NCBI GenBank assembly: GCA_040954595.2
Contig: CM082590.2
Span: 806,001-870,000 of the forward strand
Origin: Balanoglossus misakiensis
Lineage: Eukaryota; Hemichordata
DNA length: 64,000 nt
Reading direction: 5' to 3'
In this document: positions 35,530-47,431 of the stretch, in pieces
Layout of the letters: each line of letters opens with the position of its first letter
Numbering within the stretch: the stretch's first letter is position 1
Notes under the pieces: model-generated
Database searches by the model: none
What the model was told of the DNA's origin: nothing
What the model saw: only the letters and a program-made list of their open reading frames with translations
Made by a program: the position numbers and the translations under genes

Positions 35530-37470
35530 TTATTTTTTGCTAGTTTTCTAATTCTTAATTTCGAATTACTTACAAACACACAACACTTTGATAAATATTA
35601 TTTCATATGGACTCCCTTCTTGTTGCCAACAAAATAAATGCTTTTTTCAAAGTTGATAATTAAATGATATAAAAAAGTCCCTGTTGAGAGTGTGTTAAAA
35701 TAGATAGTTATATCCCATTATTTTTATGATTAAACCTCTATCATCAGTTTTCTCCAGCATATTTCAGTATGGATGATACAATCTGGTCTATTGATAATTT
35801 GATAATTCACTATTCGAAGTAGGCAAAGAAACTGTAAAGTACAGAACCTATCATAAGAAAATATTCTAAAATTAGCCCCAAATTAGCTATCTTTCCTCTG
35901 AGTCACTTTTTGCCCAAGTCCTTGAGTGGTGTTTTTACCTTAATTAATGTGAGAGTTTTGACAATAAGGTAAGTTTAAGGTACTTCTGTGTATATGGATG
36001 AGATCAATTCAGCTGGAACACTGAGAGCTAAAGAGGAGCAACTCACAGAAGCCATCAATTTCTTTATTGGGATGGAGCAGACATGGGCACATTTTTGTTT
36101 CTGCTGTGTGAAAGTTAACGACTCTTTGTTGCTGTGACAAATCAATACAAGGTAAGAGTAATGTCCTCTTTCTGTTTATAGGGAAGAAGAGGATACATGC
36201 GTGAATTCAAAGACCAGTGCATCAGATGCAGGGGGAAATTCCTCAGACAAGATGATTTTATATTCGTGGACTTAAACCAAAACATTGATATATTATCTAT
36301 TATATAAGTTATATGATCTGTATTCAAAATGTAATAGTGTGATTTTTCTGTATGTAATTGTGTCAGACAGAGAGGAGAGGGAGAACAGGTTCAAATTAAA
36401 TTGCAATGTGTATATTTTGGCATGGCAACACTTCTTCAAATATGATAGCAAAAAAGGGAATTTACTAACAAGAATAGTCCTAAATTATCACTTTGATCAT
36501 AGTCCTAAGTTAGGGCATGTCAACACCCATCAATTTTGCCAGCATAAAAGAAAGTATTTAACAACAATAGTCCTAAATTATCACTGTGATTTGTTTAGCC
36601 TAGCCTGAAGGCTGTTGGATCCTATAGACAAAATAACCATTGCGCATAACTAAGCTGCACGTAAACTAACACGAAATGCATTGGATACAGCAGCCTTCAG
36701 GTCATTACCATTTAGCTTTTCAGCGCGTAAATAAACCCACTAATATAGCAGTTAATATAACTAAGCTAAATGGTATACAAAAAGAGAATACTGCATTATT
36801 CCTGTATTGGTACAGATCTTCAACCAGTTACGTGAGGAAAGCAAACATGCCCAATAAAGAGCAAACCACCATTGCATATTGTTAATGTTTGACTTTGATA
36901 AACTGTATTTGCATATGCTTGACTTGCCTAAACCACCATTGCATATTGTTTGACTTGGCTCTCCCTCTCTTTATACATAGACTAGATTTCTATTGTTACA
37001 TTATTGTAATTGATTTAGGCATAATTTACTAGAATTGTACATTTTGAAAGTACAATGTAGAAGTCGTATAGGTTTATGATGGCCATGTTTTTGTGATTGA
37101 TATTGAAGTATGAACTATATCATACACAGTTGGAGATATTGTCATATGTGATTACTGATTCATTCCTTCATTCCTTCCTTCCTTCATTCATTCATTCTTT
37201 CATTTATTTGTTTATTGTCTGCTTGTTTGTTTATTCATCACTCCATTTATCAATTCATTTTTTTCATTCATCAATTCATTCACTCCTTTACTTGTGTGTG
37301 TGTCTCTTTCTCTATGTACAAGCTCATGTATGTATCGGTATGTCTGCCTTATGTATGTACTTGCCTACCCAGGTTTGTGTGTACTATTGTTATGTATGTA
37401 TTATACTGTATACCCTAGGGTACATATGTATGTATATACGTATGTAACGTGGTTATGTTTGTAACATGAT
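35530..37470. other. Right-arm stretch without a secure gene
   Basis: Mirror of 6,182-8,160. On the plus strand there are donor-like AAG|GTAAGTTT (near 35,969) and AAG|GTAAGAGT (near 36,151), and a pyrimidine-rich acceptor before 36,181 followed by a frame starting EEEDTCVNSKTSASD that runs to a stop near 36,270. These could be the last exons of the candidate gene discussed for this arm. No domain is recognised. Confidence 0.3.
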
Positions 37471-37471
37471 T

Positions 37472-37651
37472 ATTTATGTATGTATGTATGTATGTATGTA
37501 TGTATGTATGTATGTATGTATGTATGTATGTATGTATGTATGTATGTATGTATGTATGTATGTATGTATGTATGTATGTATGTATGTATGTATGTATGTA
37601 TGTATGTATGTATGTATGTATGTATGTATGTATGTATGTATGTATGTATGT
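37472..37651 (-). repeat. (TATG)n microsatellite, right arm
   Basis: About 45 uninterrupted TATG units, some 180 bp, more than three times the left-arm tract. Open frames here (MYVC and IHTY repeats) are artefacts of the tetranucleotide. Confidence 0.97.
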
Positions 37652-38309
37652 GTATACCAGAATTTTATGAAGTGTGATGTGTGGGTATGCATGTATGTAT
37701 GTATTTTTTTTTGTATGAATGATATAATTTACTTGGTGAGCAATGACAAGACATGTCACATGCTCAAACCTTTTTTGGTTTCTAGGCCTACTCTCTGGTT
37801 GTATTGTGGCATCTGTTGTGATTGCCAGGTTGTCTTTTTGAATTCATTTTTGAATTTTCAAACTTTCAAAGCATATTTTCGAAGAAGTTGCAGAATATTT
37901 GTTGATTTAGGTAGTGATAGTTTTACCAAGCGAAAGCTTGTATTTTTTCTCAATCAATACACCAATTCACATGGATTGTGCCGCTACTGTCTTGTGTAAA
38001 ACAGTTTAAAGTGGTATGCACTTCCGGAATCATGTCCTTGAATGCGCACCGGACGTTCTTGCTGACGGCCGCTGCTGATACTAAATCAAGGGAGGATGTT
38101 CGGTTTAAGTTAGCAGCGGCTTGTTGGTTTGTATCCACATTGTCAATGCCAACGCTATCGTCTATAAATTGTTGCACAAGTAGCATACAGGCTCGCTTTA
38201 TATATGCCGCCATTTTGCCTTTCACGCCCCCAATTGACAAGCTTATCGTTCGACGAAGTACAAAAGCGCCCTGAGCAAGCATTCACAAAACGCTTCTCCT
38301 GTTCTCATC

Positions 38310-38830
38310 CTTTACCCTGTACCCTGACCTGTAATATACCCTGTCCCCATCCTGTCTGGTACCCTTTCCCCTGTCCTGTCCCCTATCCCCATTTGGTCCT
38401 GTCCATAGCCTGTAACCTGGCTTGTCCTCTTCCTAGCTACCCTACCCAGGGTTGTATTTTTCAATTCATTTTTGAATTTTTCTCTGTGGTTGTATTTTGG
38501 CATCTGTGATGACCTGTCCTGTCCCCTGGCCTTTACCATGTCTCCTGTTCTGTTCTGTCCCCCTCCAGGTCCTGTTCTTGGCCTGTACCCTGGCTTGTCC
38601 TCTTCCCTACCCTACCCAGAGTTGTATTTTTCAATTAATTTTTGAATTCTCATAAATTTTGGGTGTTTGGCATTTCCCCTACCGTGTCCCCTTGCATTTA
38701 TCCTTTTTCCCTGTCTTGTCCTGTCCCTGCCAGGTCCTGTCCCTGGCCTGTACCCTGGCTTGTCCTCTTCCGTGCCATACCAAGGGTTGTATTGTTTAAA
38801 TCTTTTTTGAATTTTCATAATTTTCTGGTG
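38310..38830 (-). repeat. Degenerate GGGACAGG-rich repeat block (right arm)
   Basis: Mirror of 4,950-5,480 with the same CCTGTCC-rich units on the plus strand and scattered substitutions. No gene is seen. Confidence 0.7.
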
Positions 38831-38944
38831 TCTGGAAGTACTCTTGTGGTGTTTTTGGCATCTGTGATTGCCATGCTTATTTTTTAAATTCATATTTGAA
38901 TTTTCGTTATTCTAGGAATGTCTTGGTTGTATTTGGTTATCTGA

Positions 38945-39730
38945 TCAAGCTGGTTCACTACACATACAGAAGAAGTCCATCTTCAAGCAAATTATGTCTT
39001 TGCACGCGCATCTGTCGCTTTCTGCAATGTCCTTTCTGATTTTCATGATTCTTCGCGTGTCTGGATTTTTTGTGGTTATCTGATGAAGCTGGTTCACCAC
39101 ACTTGCAGAAGAAGTCCCTCTTCAAGCAAATTATGTCTTTGCACGCGCGTCTGTCCTTTCTGCAATGTCCTTTCTGATTTTCATGGTTCTTCGCGTGTCT
39201 GGATTTTTTGTGGTTATCTGATGAAGCTGGTTCACCACACTTGCAGAAGAAGTCCCTCTTCAAGCAAATGATGTCTTTGCATGCGCGTCTGTCGTTTCTA
39301 CAATGTCCTTTCTGATTTTCATGGTTCTTCGCGTGTCTGGATTTTTTGTTATCTGATGAAGCTGGTTCACCACACTTGCAGAAGAAGTCCCTCTTCAAGC
39401 AAATGATGTCTTTGCATGCGCGTCTGTCGTTTCTACAATGTCCTTTCTGATTTTCATGGTTCTTCGCGTGTCTGGATTTTTTGTTATCTGATGAAGCTGG
39501 TTCACCACACTTGCAGAAGAAGTCCGAAGATTGCAGTCCCTCTTCAAGCAAATGATGTCTTTGCACACGCACCTGTCGCTTTCTGCAATGTCCTTTCTGA
39601 TTTTCATGGTTCTTCGCGTGTCTGGATTTTTTGTTATCTGATGAAGCTGGTTCACCACACTTGCAGAAGAAGTCCCTCTTCAAGCAAATGATGTCTTTGC
39701 GCGCGCGCCTGCTGCTTTCTACAATGTATT
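38945..39730 (-). repeat. 150-bp tandem repeat array (right arm)
   Basis: This is the mirror of 3,580-4,845 with fewer units (about five to six against eight to nine) and a different order of short and long unit variants. The same CKCGEPAS peptide repeat can be read on the minus strand. Different unit number and order in the two arms show that the array was remodelled after the arms formed, or differs between the two source haplotypes. Confidence 0.88.
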
Positions 39731-39949
39731 TTCCCATATTATAAATAAAGAACGTGTATATGTGTGTATGATCATTTTAACATTCACCTCTGTGTCCTTT
39801 TTTAGGGTATGTCTTTAATGAAGTTTTTCCAATGGCTATAACAGATGAGAAGGGTTAAATTGCAATACGTTTTGATACTACCATATGTGCGACATGACTA
39901 ACTCGATTTGATGATGAAAAAAATTGCAATAGATCCTTCAAGTCCAGTA

Positions 39950-40735
39950 TAGTTTCCTGGGATCAGTTCATTAGTCGCTTTTCACATGTGTGTGTAGTGT
40001 TCAACAGTTTGATATACCGCTATATATTTTATTTTTCACATTTTAATATGAAATTTGTGATTTTACACATTGTTGCATGCATATATGCATCATGTGAATC
40101 TTTATAGTGTTTTAAATTTTAGATGAACATTTTCTTTACAAATACATAAATAATGTGTTTGCAGAAGCCATATAGGCATAATGTTTATTTTATTTGGGGT
40201 GGGAGTGGAGTATAATAGCAGTAAATTTGCTCATAAATTGAATATTATCGAGCCCATGCAACACATTATTTGTACTTTTTGAACAATAAAAAACTTAACT
40301 TTTTAGTGTTTATTTTTCCAAAGTTTTCTATTTTTGATACACTTGCAGATTTCAGTTATTTTGCATTTGAACATTCATCTTTATGTCCTTTTCCCTCAAT
40401 GTTACGAGGGCTTTAATGAAACTTTTTCTAATGGCTACATTAGATAAGGTTTCACTTTGTTTTTGCTTGACATTGTCAAGAGTTTATTATTTGTGGAACA
40501 GTTTTGATGTCAGTGTGTGTTTGGAGATTTCATCATTTATCTCAGTGTTAACGTATTTTCTCCCAATTTCGGGATCTTTAAGAAGTTTTCCCAGCGGCTA
40601 TAACAGATGACAAGGTTTCAATTTGCAATATATTTGAGAATTCCATATGCATTGCATAACTAACCTGATTTCATGATGAAAACAATTGCAATAGATCCTT
40701 CGAGTCCAGTATAGTTTCCTGGGATCAGTTCATTA
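39950..40735 (-). repeat. 769-bp repeat family, single unit (right arm)
   Basis: This mirrors the left-arm 769-bp array but has only two anchor points (near 39,957 and 40,718), that is, one unit interval of about 762 bp. Either the left arm expanded or this arm contracted. Confidence 0.9.
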
Positions 40736-41748
40736 GTCACTTTTCACTGCAAGCATATGCAGTGGTTGACATTCAGTTTTCAGTTACTTTACTTTCAAGT
40801 CTCTAGTATACTTTTTCTGTTATCAGACCATTTAGTGACTTTTCACACAACGTTTGTGTGCAGCAACAGTTTGATATTATCCTTCTTCCTATTTTAATAT
40901 GAATTTTATTTGAAGTTGTTATGAGATTTATTCTCATACCTGCATCTTTTATACATCTTGTATACAACTCGTATGCATAATCAGCATTGTTATTGTTAAA
41001 AAAAGTTATTCAAGTGATTGTGGCCCTTTATTTGCAGAGGTTACTTTATTTATAGAACACCATCCCCATTATTAATTTACTGAAACACTTCATTAATTCA
41101 GTGATGAAGTATTAATTTTAATCAGTTTACCCGTAATTATCAAATTTTGCTTGATTTTTTAAAATGTTCAACATTATCTTACTCTTTCTACTATATATTT
41201 ATGCCAGATTAGCATGTTTATTTGAAGTTAGCTTTACAAGAGGCATTAATGGACAATTCAATTCTTTGTTAACTTTATAAATCACCTACGCTTTCCCAGT
41301 TTTTTCCCTTATAAATAAAAGGGTTTTCCTGGGTTTTGGTGCGGGGTGAATTTTTAGTTCATGCAGTTCTGACTTTATTTATAAAAGGACATGATAATTT
41401 GAATTGTTGCAGTTTGTTTTATTGCAATATTTTGCAGTCTCTTTTTCTGTCTATGTGTCAAAGGGAAATTGTGGGTCCTTCTATAGGGTAGGTAAATGAC
41501 ATAGTCACCTTGGTCATCTATAAGACCAGCTGCTCTGAACACCAGCTTCAAGGTGATTGGCTTAGATGTGATTAGTAATGACTTTGGTTGGTATAAGATG
41601 TCTTCAAAACCAAGAAATCGTTATCATTGTCGCTGTTGAAAAAATGCGGGGTGAAAATTGCCGACTTGTGGATTCTCGCAGGGAACGTTGCATCTCTAAT
41701 AACTAATAATTGATTATTATCTGCCATATTTTCAATGCAGATGAAGGC

Positions 41749-43384
41749 TTGCGAATAGCCTTGAAAGGGGTCCAAGCAGATGAACAAAATGCAGGAGGGT
41801 CAAGGGTCACACCAAAATTCGTTAAAAAAAATTGGATCCCATGCTGGTCCATGTCCAATGAAAACCAGACTTATAGCCCTACAATTATTGAGGTTAACAT
41901 GATAAATGAGGTACCGAAATTTCATCCCATTAATAGAACATGTACATGAAAAACTAAACCTCGAAACCTACTCATAAGCTTAAGAAGATGTGTGCATATT
42001 TCATGAGATCAACTAAGGTGAAGGGGGTCCTGATTAACCATCAAATTTTGGTACCATACTTGTGCATGTTTGCAAAAAGTGCACCTTTAGCTCTGGTTTG
42101 ATAACCCAGAATAACATATGCAAATGAGGGTCAAAGGTTATGGGATAACTTGTTAACGTTCGCGCTTCATCCCACCTACCGGTAATATGAAGCCTGTAGG
42201 TATTATAGTTATCTAGACATTTGCATTTAATTATGTGATATTAGGTCAAAGGTCATAGAGGTAACGTGCCATATTGGCAATTGATTTTGTCCTATAATGC
42301 CACCTGTCAACCAAAAATTACCTTTCTATGTCTATTTGGGTATAATTAGGCATATGCATAATTAATGACGGTCAAAGGTCAAGGGGTAACCCCAAAATCT
42401 GTGTATGCAAGTTGCTTCCATACTGATGCACCTCCACCAAAATCTCGTCCTCAGGCTCTATTGGTGACGTAGAATTAGACTTGCATTTTTCTTATGATGG
42501 TCAAAGGTCAGGGGGTAAATCAAAAACGTTGTTCTTTCTTTTGGTCCCATGCTACTCGCGGGCTGATAGGTACTAGCTGTCCAGGAGCATCGTATATGAC
42601 AGATAACTCGGTAAAAGGTCATCAAGAAATATGGGAAATGATTCTTTAAAATCTTCTAAAGATCGACATGGCCCTGGACGTTGAAATTTCACATGTAGGA
42701 TCCTTGCCATTTGGTCTACACAACACAAATCTTTAAAGGAATTTTAATTCCTTTTTTATTCAAATGAGGTCCATTTGAAAATTTCAGTCCACTTTGGACG
42801 CTAGGTCACCTGACTGATTAAAAATTCAAGACTGTTACGCGCAAGATATCATAGGCTCGCATCACTGTGCCAAGTTAGGCCTACAGATTTGTAGATTCTG
42901 TCGTTTTCAAGTTCCAGGTTTACAAATCAATACACAATAGGGCAACGGAAGAAGCAGAGGAGTCTGGGTAACCGAGACTATAAGTATTTGCTATAAAATC
43001 GGATATGTGTATGTATTTATACTATTATAGTTTAATATTTCCATATAAACTCCAGTTTTGTTAAAGAATTCCGAAACTTTCAACTTATTATCTTGCCACT
43101 GATGATATGAAAATAAACTACTACAGTAGACCCTAGCTAAGTCGCGCCTCAATAAGTCGCGGTTTCGGCTAAGTCGTTGGTTACAGTATGGCTCCCATTA
43201 TTTTCTTTGTTTCCCCCCCCCCCATTTTGCTTTGTCGGCCACATCTCAAAATGTTTCAGTAATTTTGTACATGTATTCAGTTCCGCGAAAATGGTTATGA
43301 TATGATTGACTCGACAGATACCAGATAACGACTTTTGGCTCCGCATTTTTCACACATTTGTATGATGTGCAGTTTGATAATTCA
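41749..43384 (+). repeat. Degenerate ~120-bp repeat with AGGTCAAAGGTCA cores
   Basis: Cores lie at about 41,797 (GGGTCAAGGGTCA), 42,129 (GGGTCAAAGGTTA), 42,243 (AGGTCAAAGGTCA), 42,370 (CGGTCAAAGGTCA), 42,499 (TGGTCAAAGGTCA) and 42,610 (CGGTAAAAGGTCA), spaced mainly 110-130 bp. Each is followed by a similar AAGGGGTAAC-like tail and preceded by ATTTGCAT/ATGCATAATTA. From 42,700 the repeat fades and nothing more is recognised. No gene. Confidence 0.75.
43127..43190 (+). mobile_element. Solo terminal-repeat-like sequence
   Basis: TA followed by CAGTAGACCCTAGCTAAGTC and then repeated TAAGTCGCGG/CTAAGTCGTTGG. This resembles ends of pogo/Tigger-type elements from memory, but I find no inverted partner nearby, so it is probably a fragment. 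Confidence 0.3.
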
Positions 43385-43394
43385 GTAATCTTAA

Positions 43395-44908
43395 AGGGTC
43401 TATGACATGCTATAAAAAGGTTTTATTTTTCCCCGTCAAAAGCTCACCTAGGGTACCTGTCTATGCATTGCTTATTGTGTCGGTTCTGAAAAATGTGCAC
43501 GAATGCCGGAATTTGCCACGTTTTTCATGCCTGTGATCAGGGAGCCACTTCGCACTCGAGCCAGGCGAAGGTATGTACACTAGGTTCTAGTGTACCATTC
43601 TGTTTACAGTAAAGTGTAATAGCGGGCCATGAGTAATTAAGTCCACAGACAAAGACAAACTATATAAGCAGTGTTCAAAGCAAAGGAAGCCCTTGCCTAA
43701 CATTACAGGCAGAGGATTTACAAAGGTGTGAAAGACTATTTGTCCAAGATAAGTCTTCGGCTTAAGGTAGTTGGAAAGGCTAGGGCGTCAGTTAAAATTT
43801 CATTTAAAAACACTGAATTTATATCTAGAAATGTATTAAAGAAAAATTAAACTTATGAAAAATTCGGGGCAATAAACGTGTAACAAGATATGGCTGGTTT
43901 TATGATACCTAATTTCATACATCTGGCAAGGAAGCTAGGGAGCCTTATTTGAGCGCCCTCTTGGGGAAGACTTCTCCTTGGCTATGCGCACAAGGACGGG
44001 TTCCCCTAGCCAAAGGCATTTAAATGTAACTTGCAAACACTGATTCTTGCAATTTTCAACGATAGATAACCTTGCTCGTTTATTAAAGGCTGCCAAATTA
44101 TGGACATTTTTGCATTTCTAGGGAACCCGAAAGGCCAGCGGAAAAGCGTTTGACCCTGATAAATGCAATCCTTCGCCGTGAACTGCCGCTAAACTTTGCG
44201 TATTTCGCTACTTTTCTGCCCTTCGCCATAATGTAATGGTTTTTATTTGTGATTGAATTGGTATGCCAGATATTTTTTTTATCATGAAACTTTCAGGAAA
44301 GGCTCGGGACATCCCAAAGAACAATTTAACGGGACAGTTTTTTCATAAGTTTTCCTGTTGTGTTTTGGCAGCACGTTAAAGTTGTATACAAAATATCAAC
44401 AAAAACTGTGTTTTCCTGAGTGATAACTTTGAAAAAAATAAATTTTTGCTGAAAGTGTCCCATACATTGCTGGAGGGGTATTCAATAATTTGTGAAAACA
44501 TGTCAAGATTCAATTAATATTTTGTAAAATTATGAATATTTATTTTTAGGCGTATCAAATTTCATAATTTTAGCAGATATTTTTACAGTCATATTTTTCC
44601 CTCACTTTTTAGTTTGTTAAGAATACATGCTGCAAATTTGAAGTCATTATCTTTATTCTAACTTGTGAAAATAAATTCACAAACATTGAGAGAATTTGCT
44701 TCAAAAATAGCCTTTCCAACTACCTTAACTTTGAAAAGCCGAAAAAAATCGACTGAGTTGGGTAAGGGGTACACGCCCACTCGCCACTTTTACTTGCCTG
44801 TTATCTAAGCACAGAGGGTGATACGCAATTCCAGATAGTAACATACGTTAACTTCAAGACCCAAAGAGTGATTTTACGCGTGGTTCTATAGGGCATGTCA
44901 TAGGCACT
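43395..44908 (+). mobile_element. TTAA-flanked MITE-like element (outer)
   Basis: The ends AGGGTCTATGACATGC and AGTGCCTATGACATGC are inverted and lie directly inside TTAA duplications at 43,391-43,394 and 44,909-44,912. The element is non-coding. It is interrupted by a second TTAA element at 43,766-44,724, leaving about 550 bp of its own sequence. TTAA duplication is typical of piggyBac-type insertion, but the end sequence is not the usual CCY, so the family is uncertain. Confidence 0.75.
43766..44724 (+). mobile_element. TTAA-flanked MITE-like element nested in the previous one
   Basis: Inverted ends GGTAGTTGGAAAGGCTA sit inside TTAA at 43,762-43,765 and 44,725-44,728. It is 959 bp, AT-rich and without a coding frame. 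Nesting inside the outer element orders the insertions: outer first, inner later. Confidence 0.8.
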
Positions 44909-44912
44909 TTAA

Positions 44913-45460
44913 TGTTACATTGCGCAACTTTCTTCAATTTCCCCATAATCTACTCCCCTGTCTTACAAGGATTTAAACTCGCCGGTTGATCTTTTATAAA
45001 ATATATACCTGCTTTCAAGTACATTTCAAATAAAATAAGTCAATGCTTTTGTAATTAAACTTAAGTTACTCCTTTATTAAAAAATATTTAGTAACGTTTA
45101 AATTTTATCCAATTTGGTATCACGATTAAAAATTCCGTATTCATCAATTAAATTAAGCACCCATCAAGCTAGTATTTTTTCTTTACTGATATAGACTTGC
45201 ATATCACCTGCTAACTGAGAAAAATAAGTTTTTTATTGATGAGGATACTGTTGAAGTGCAATACTAGTTAGTTCATTATGTCAATGGTAATACATAGTGG
45301 AGAAAGACGAGTGTACGTACATGTATTGTATGCAGTTGAAATTCGCAAACTGTTTTTTTATTCAAGAAAAAATACCTGGTCTAATTGATAAGTATAATAT
45401 ATGCATGCTGTTGCCAGAATAACCACCAAATTGATCGGATAAAGATCAAATTGAAGATTT
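44913..45460. other. AT-rich stretch without a gene
   Basis: I see no repeat, frame or element here that I can support. Confidence 0.6.
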
Positions 45461-45464
45461 GTTT

Positions 45465-45600
45465 ACGCCCAACTAGTTGCCAGTCGAGTCGCCCCGTGTA
45501 ACTGTTCGATGTAGCGACGCGACTCGAGTAGCGCGTCGAGTTGCCTACCGAGTTGCCTGCCGAGTTGCCTCGTGTAACTCGGCCTTAAGACGGAGGTGAC
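45465..45600 (+). repeat. GC-rich GAGTTGCC short repeat patch
   Basis: Contrasts with the AT-rich surroundings. It has three 12-bp repeats of the type CCGAGTTGCCTG, two CGTGTAACT motifs and the palindromic ACTCGAGT with flanking CGCGAC/GCGCGT. It may be a fragment of a DNA element; no ends are identified. Confidence 0.5.
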
Positions 45601-45663
45601 TCGCGGCGAACATCTCATTAATTCATAATGGCGGACATGTAAGCCGAAGTTCGACTCGCAGGG

Positions 45664-45968
45664 CATATTTTCGAAGAAGTTACATAATATTTGTCGATTT
45701 AGGTAGTGATAGTTTTACCAAGCGAAAGCTTGTATTTTTTCTCAATCAATAAACCAATTCACATGGATTGTGCAGCTACTGTCTTGTGTAAAACGGTTTA
45801 AAAGTGGTATGCACTTCCGGAATCATGTCCTTATATACGCACCGGGACGTTCTTGCTGACGGCCGCTGTCTCTGAAAAGCCAAAGGTCATTGACGGCGCC
45901 CTCTTGAGAGGCAAGCTTATCGTTCGACGAGGTACAAAAGTGCCCTGCGCAAGTATTCACAAAACGCT
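45664..45968 (-). repeat. Third, diverged copy of a palindrome-arm segment
   Basis: TATTTTCGAAGAAGTTACAT through GCTGACGGCCGCTG matches 37,877-38,075 in the same orientation with substitutions, and AAGCTTATCGTTCGACGA through CACAAAACGCTT matches about 38,239-38,296. Some 160 bp between them are missing or replaced here. The short frame seen at 5,572-5,802 is disrupted in this copy. Confidence 0.88.
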
Positions 45969-45975
45969 TTGTGCG

Positions 45976-46489
45976 TCGAACGCACCCCGGGTTTTTGGCC
46001 AAGATCGGGCCGAACCTGACCCCTATCCCTTTAACGTAGCGCAGCCAGCGGTGGGAATGGGGCAGGGGACAAGACTAAATATGGGCCAAAGCACTACAGG
46101 GCGTTTAAGCCCCTTAATATTTCCCACTTTGTCTGCTGCCAAAGTTCAAAATAAGATAATTAGAATGAATTTGCAATTGAGTCATTCATTTTGATGGATG
46201 TGGAAACACAGGTGTTCCGTTGGGAAAGGAGATGCTGATCCCCCCCCCCCCCCACGGACAGCTGCGGCCCATCTCCTTTTCTAAACGCGCAGTTTACGCG
46301 ATCTGACTTGGATCGCGACATTTGAACGACAACAGAAAACAAAGAGCGCAATTCAATAAAACGACCTATACAACCCCGAACTCTGGCTATTTCGTCGAAA
46401 AATAGCAAGACTCGTTGCTAAAGTTATCCTGAGGAAATTATCGGCAAACGCACAATTAAAATGCGTAAGTTATGCAGGGAAACGCAAAA
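45976..46489. other. Transition between old repeats and the satellite
   Basis: Mixed-composition sequence with a run of about 13 C at 46,240-46,252. No gene or element is recognised. Confidence 0.5.
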
Positions 46490-47431
46490 TATATTTCGAC
46501 GGAAAAAATAACAAGCCTATGTGTTCTCCGGACCACAACAGAATTGTGTAAACAAACGAGGTTGCGTTTGGAAGCATCCATGGAAATTTTAGAACTATCT
46601 GTCGATCTACAGAGTTTACTGGAAAACTTTCTGATGCGCATAGGCCTATCATGTGTTCTGCGTCTCACAGCAGAATTCAGTAAACAAACGAGGCTGTTTG
46701 GAAGCAACCATGGAAATTTTAGAACTATCCGTCGATCTACAGAGTCTAGTGGAAAACTTTCTTATGCGCATTGGCATATCATGTGTTATGCGCATCACAA
46801 CAGAATTTTGTAAACAAACGAGGCTTTGTTTGAAAGCAACCATGGAAATTTTAGAACTATCCGTCGATCTACTGAGTCTAGTGGAAAACTTTCTTGTGCG
46901 CATTGGCCTATCATGTGTTATGCGCATCACAACAGAATTTTGTAAACAAACGAAGCTGTTTGGAAGCAACCATGGAAATTTTAGAACTATCCGTCGATCT
47001 ACTGAGTCTAGTGGAAAACTTTCTTGTGCGCATTGGCCTATCATGTGTTATGCGCATCACAACAGAATTTTGTAAACAAACGAAGCTGTTTGGAAGCAAC
47101 CATGGAAATTTTAGAACTATCCGTCGATCTACTGAGTCTAGTGGAAAACTTTCTTGTGCGCATTAGCCTATCATGTGTTATGCGCATCACAACAGAATTT
47201 TGTAAACAAACGAGACTGTTTGTAAGCAACCATGGAAATTTTAGAACTATCCGTCGATCTACTGAGTCTAGTGGAAAACTTTCTTGTGCGCATTGGCCTA
47301 TCGTGTGTTATGCGCATCACAACAGAATTTTGTAAACAAACGAAGCTGTTTGGAAGCAACCATGGAAATTTTAGAACTATCCGTCGATCTACTGAGTCTA
47401 GTGGAAAACTTTCTTGTGCGCATTGGCCTAT

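Larger units (their letters stand above)
20281..41748 (-). repeat. Right arm of giant inverted repeat
   Basis: This is the reverse-complement partner of 1-19,156. It is longer than the left arm because it carries a 3,897-bp terminal-inverted-repeat element, a 437-bp TA-flanked element, a 366-bp internal duplication, more copies of the 407-bp unit and of the 34-bp minisatellite, and a longer CATA tract. It has fewer 769-bp and 150-bp units and lacks the 534-bp and 823-bp left-arm segments. The outer limit near 41,748 is set only by the left window edge, so the true end of homology is unknown. Confidence 0.96.

Noticed and set aside
37415-37999. Frames of 60-177 codons reading MYVC or IHTY repeats
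   Set aside because: Artefacts of the TATG tetranucleotide tract.
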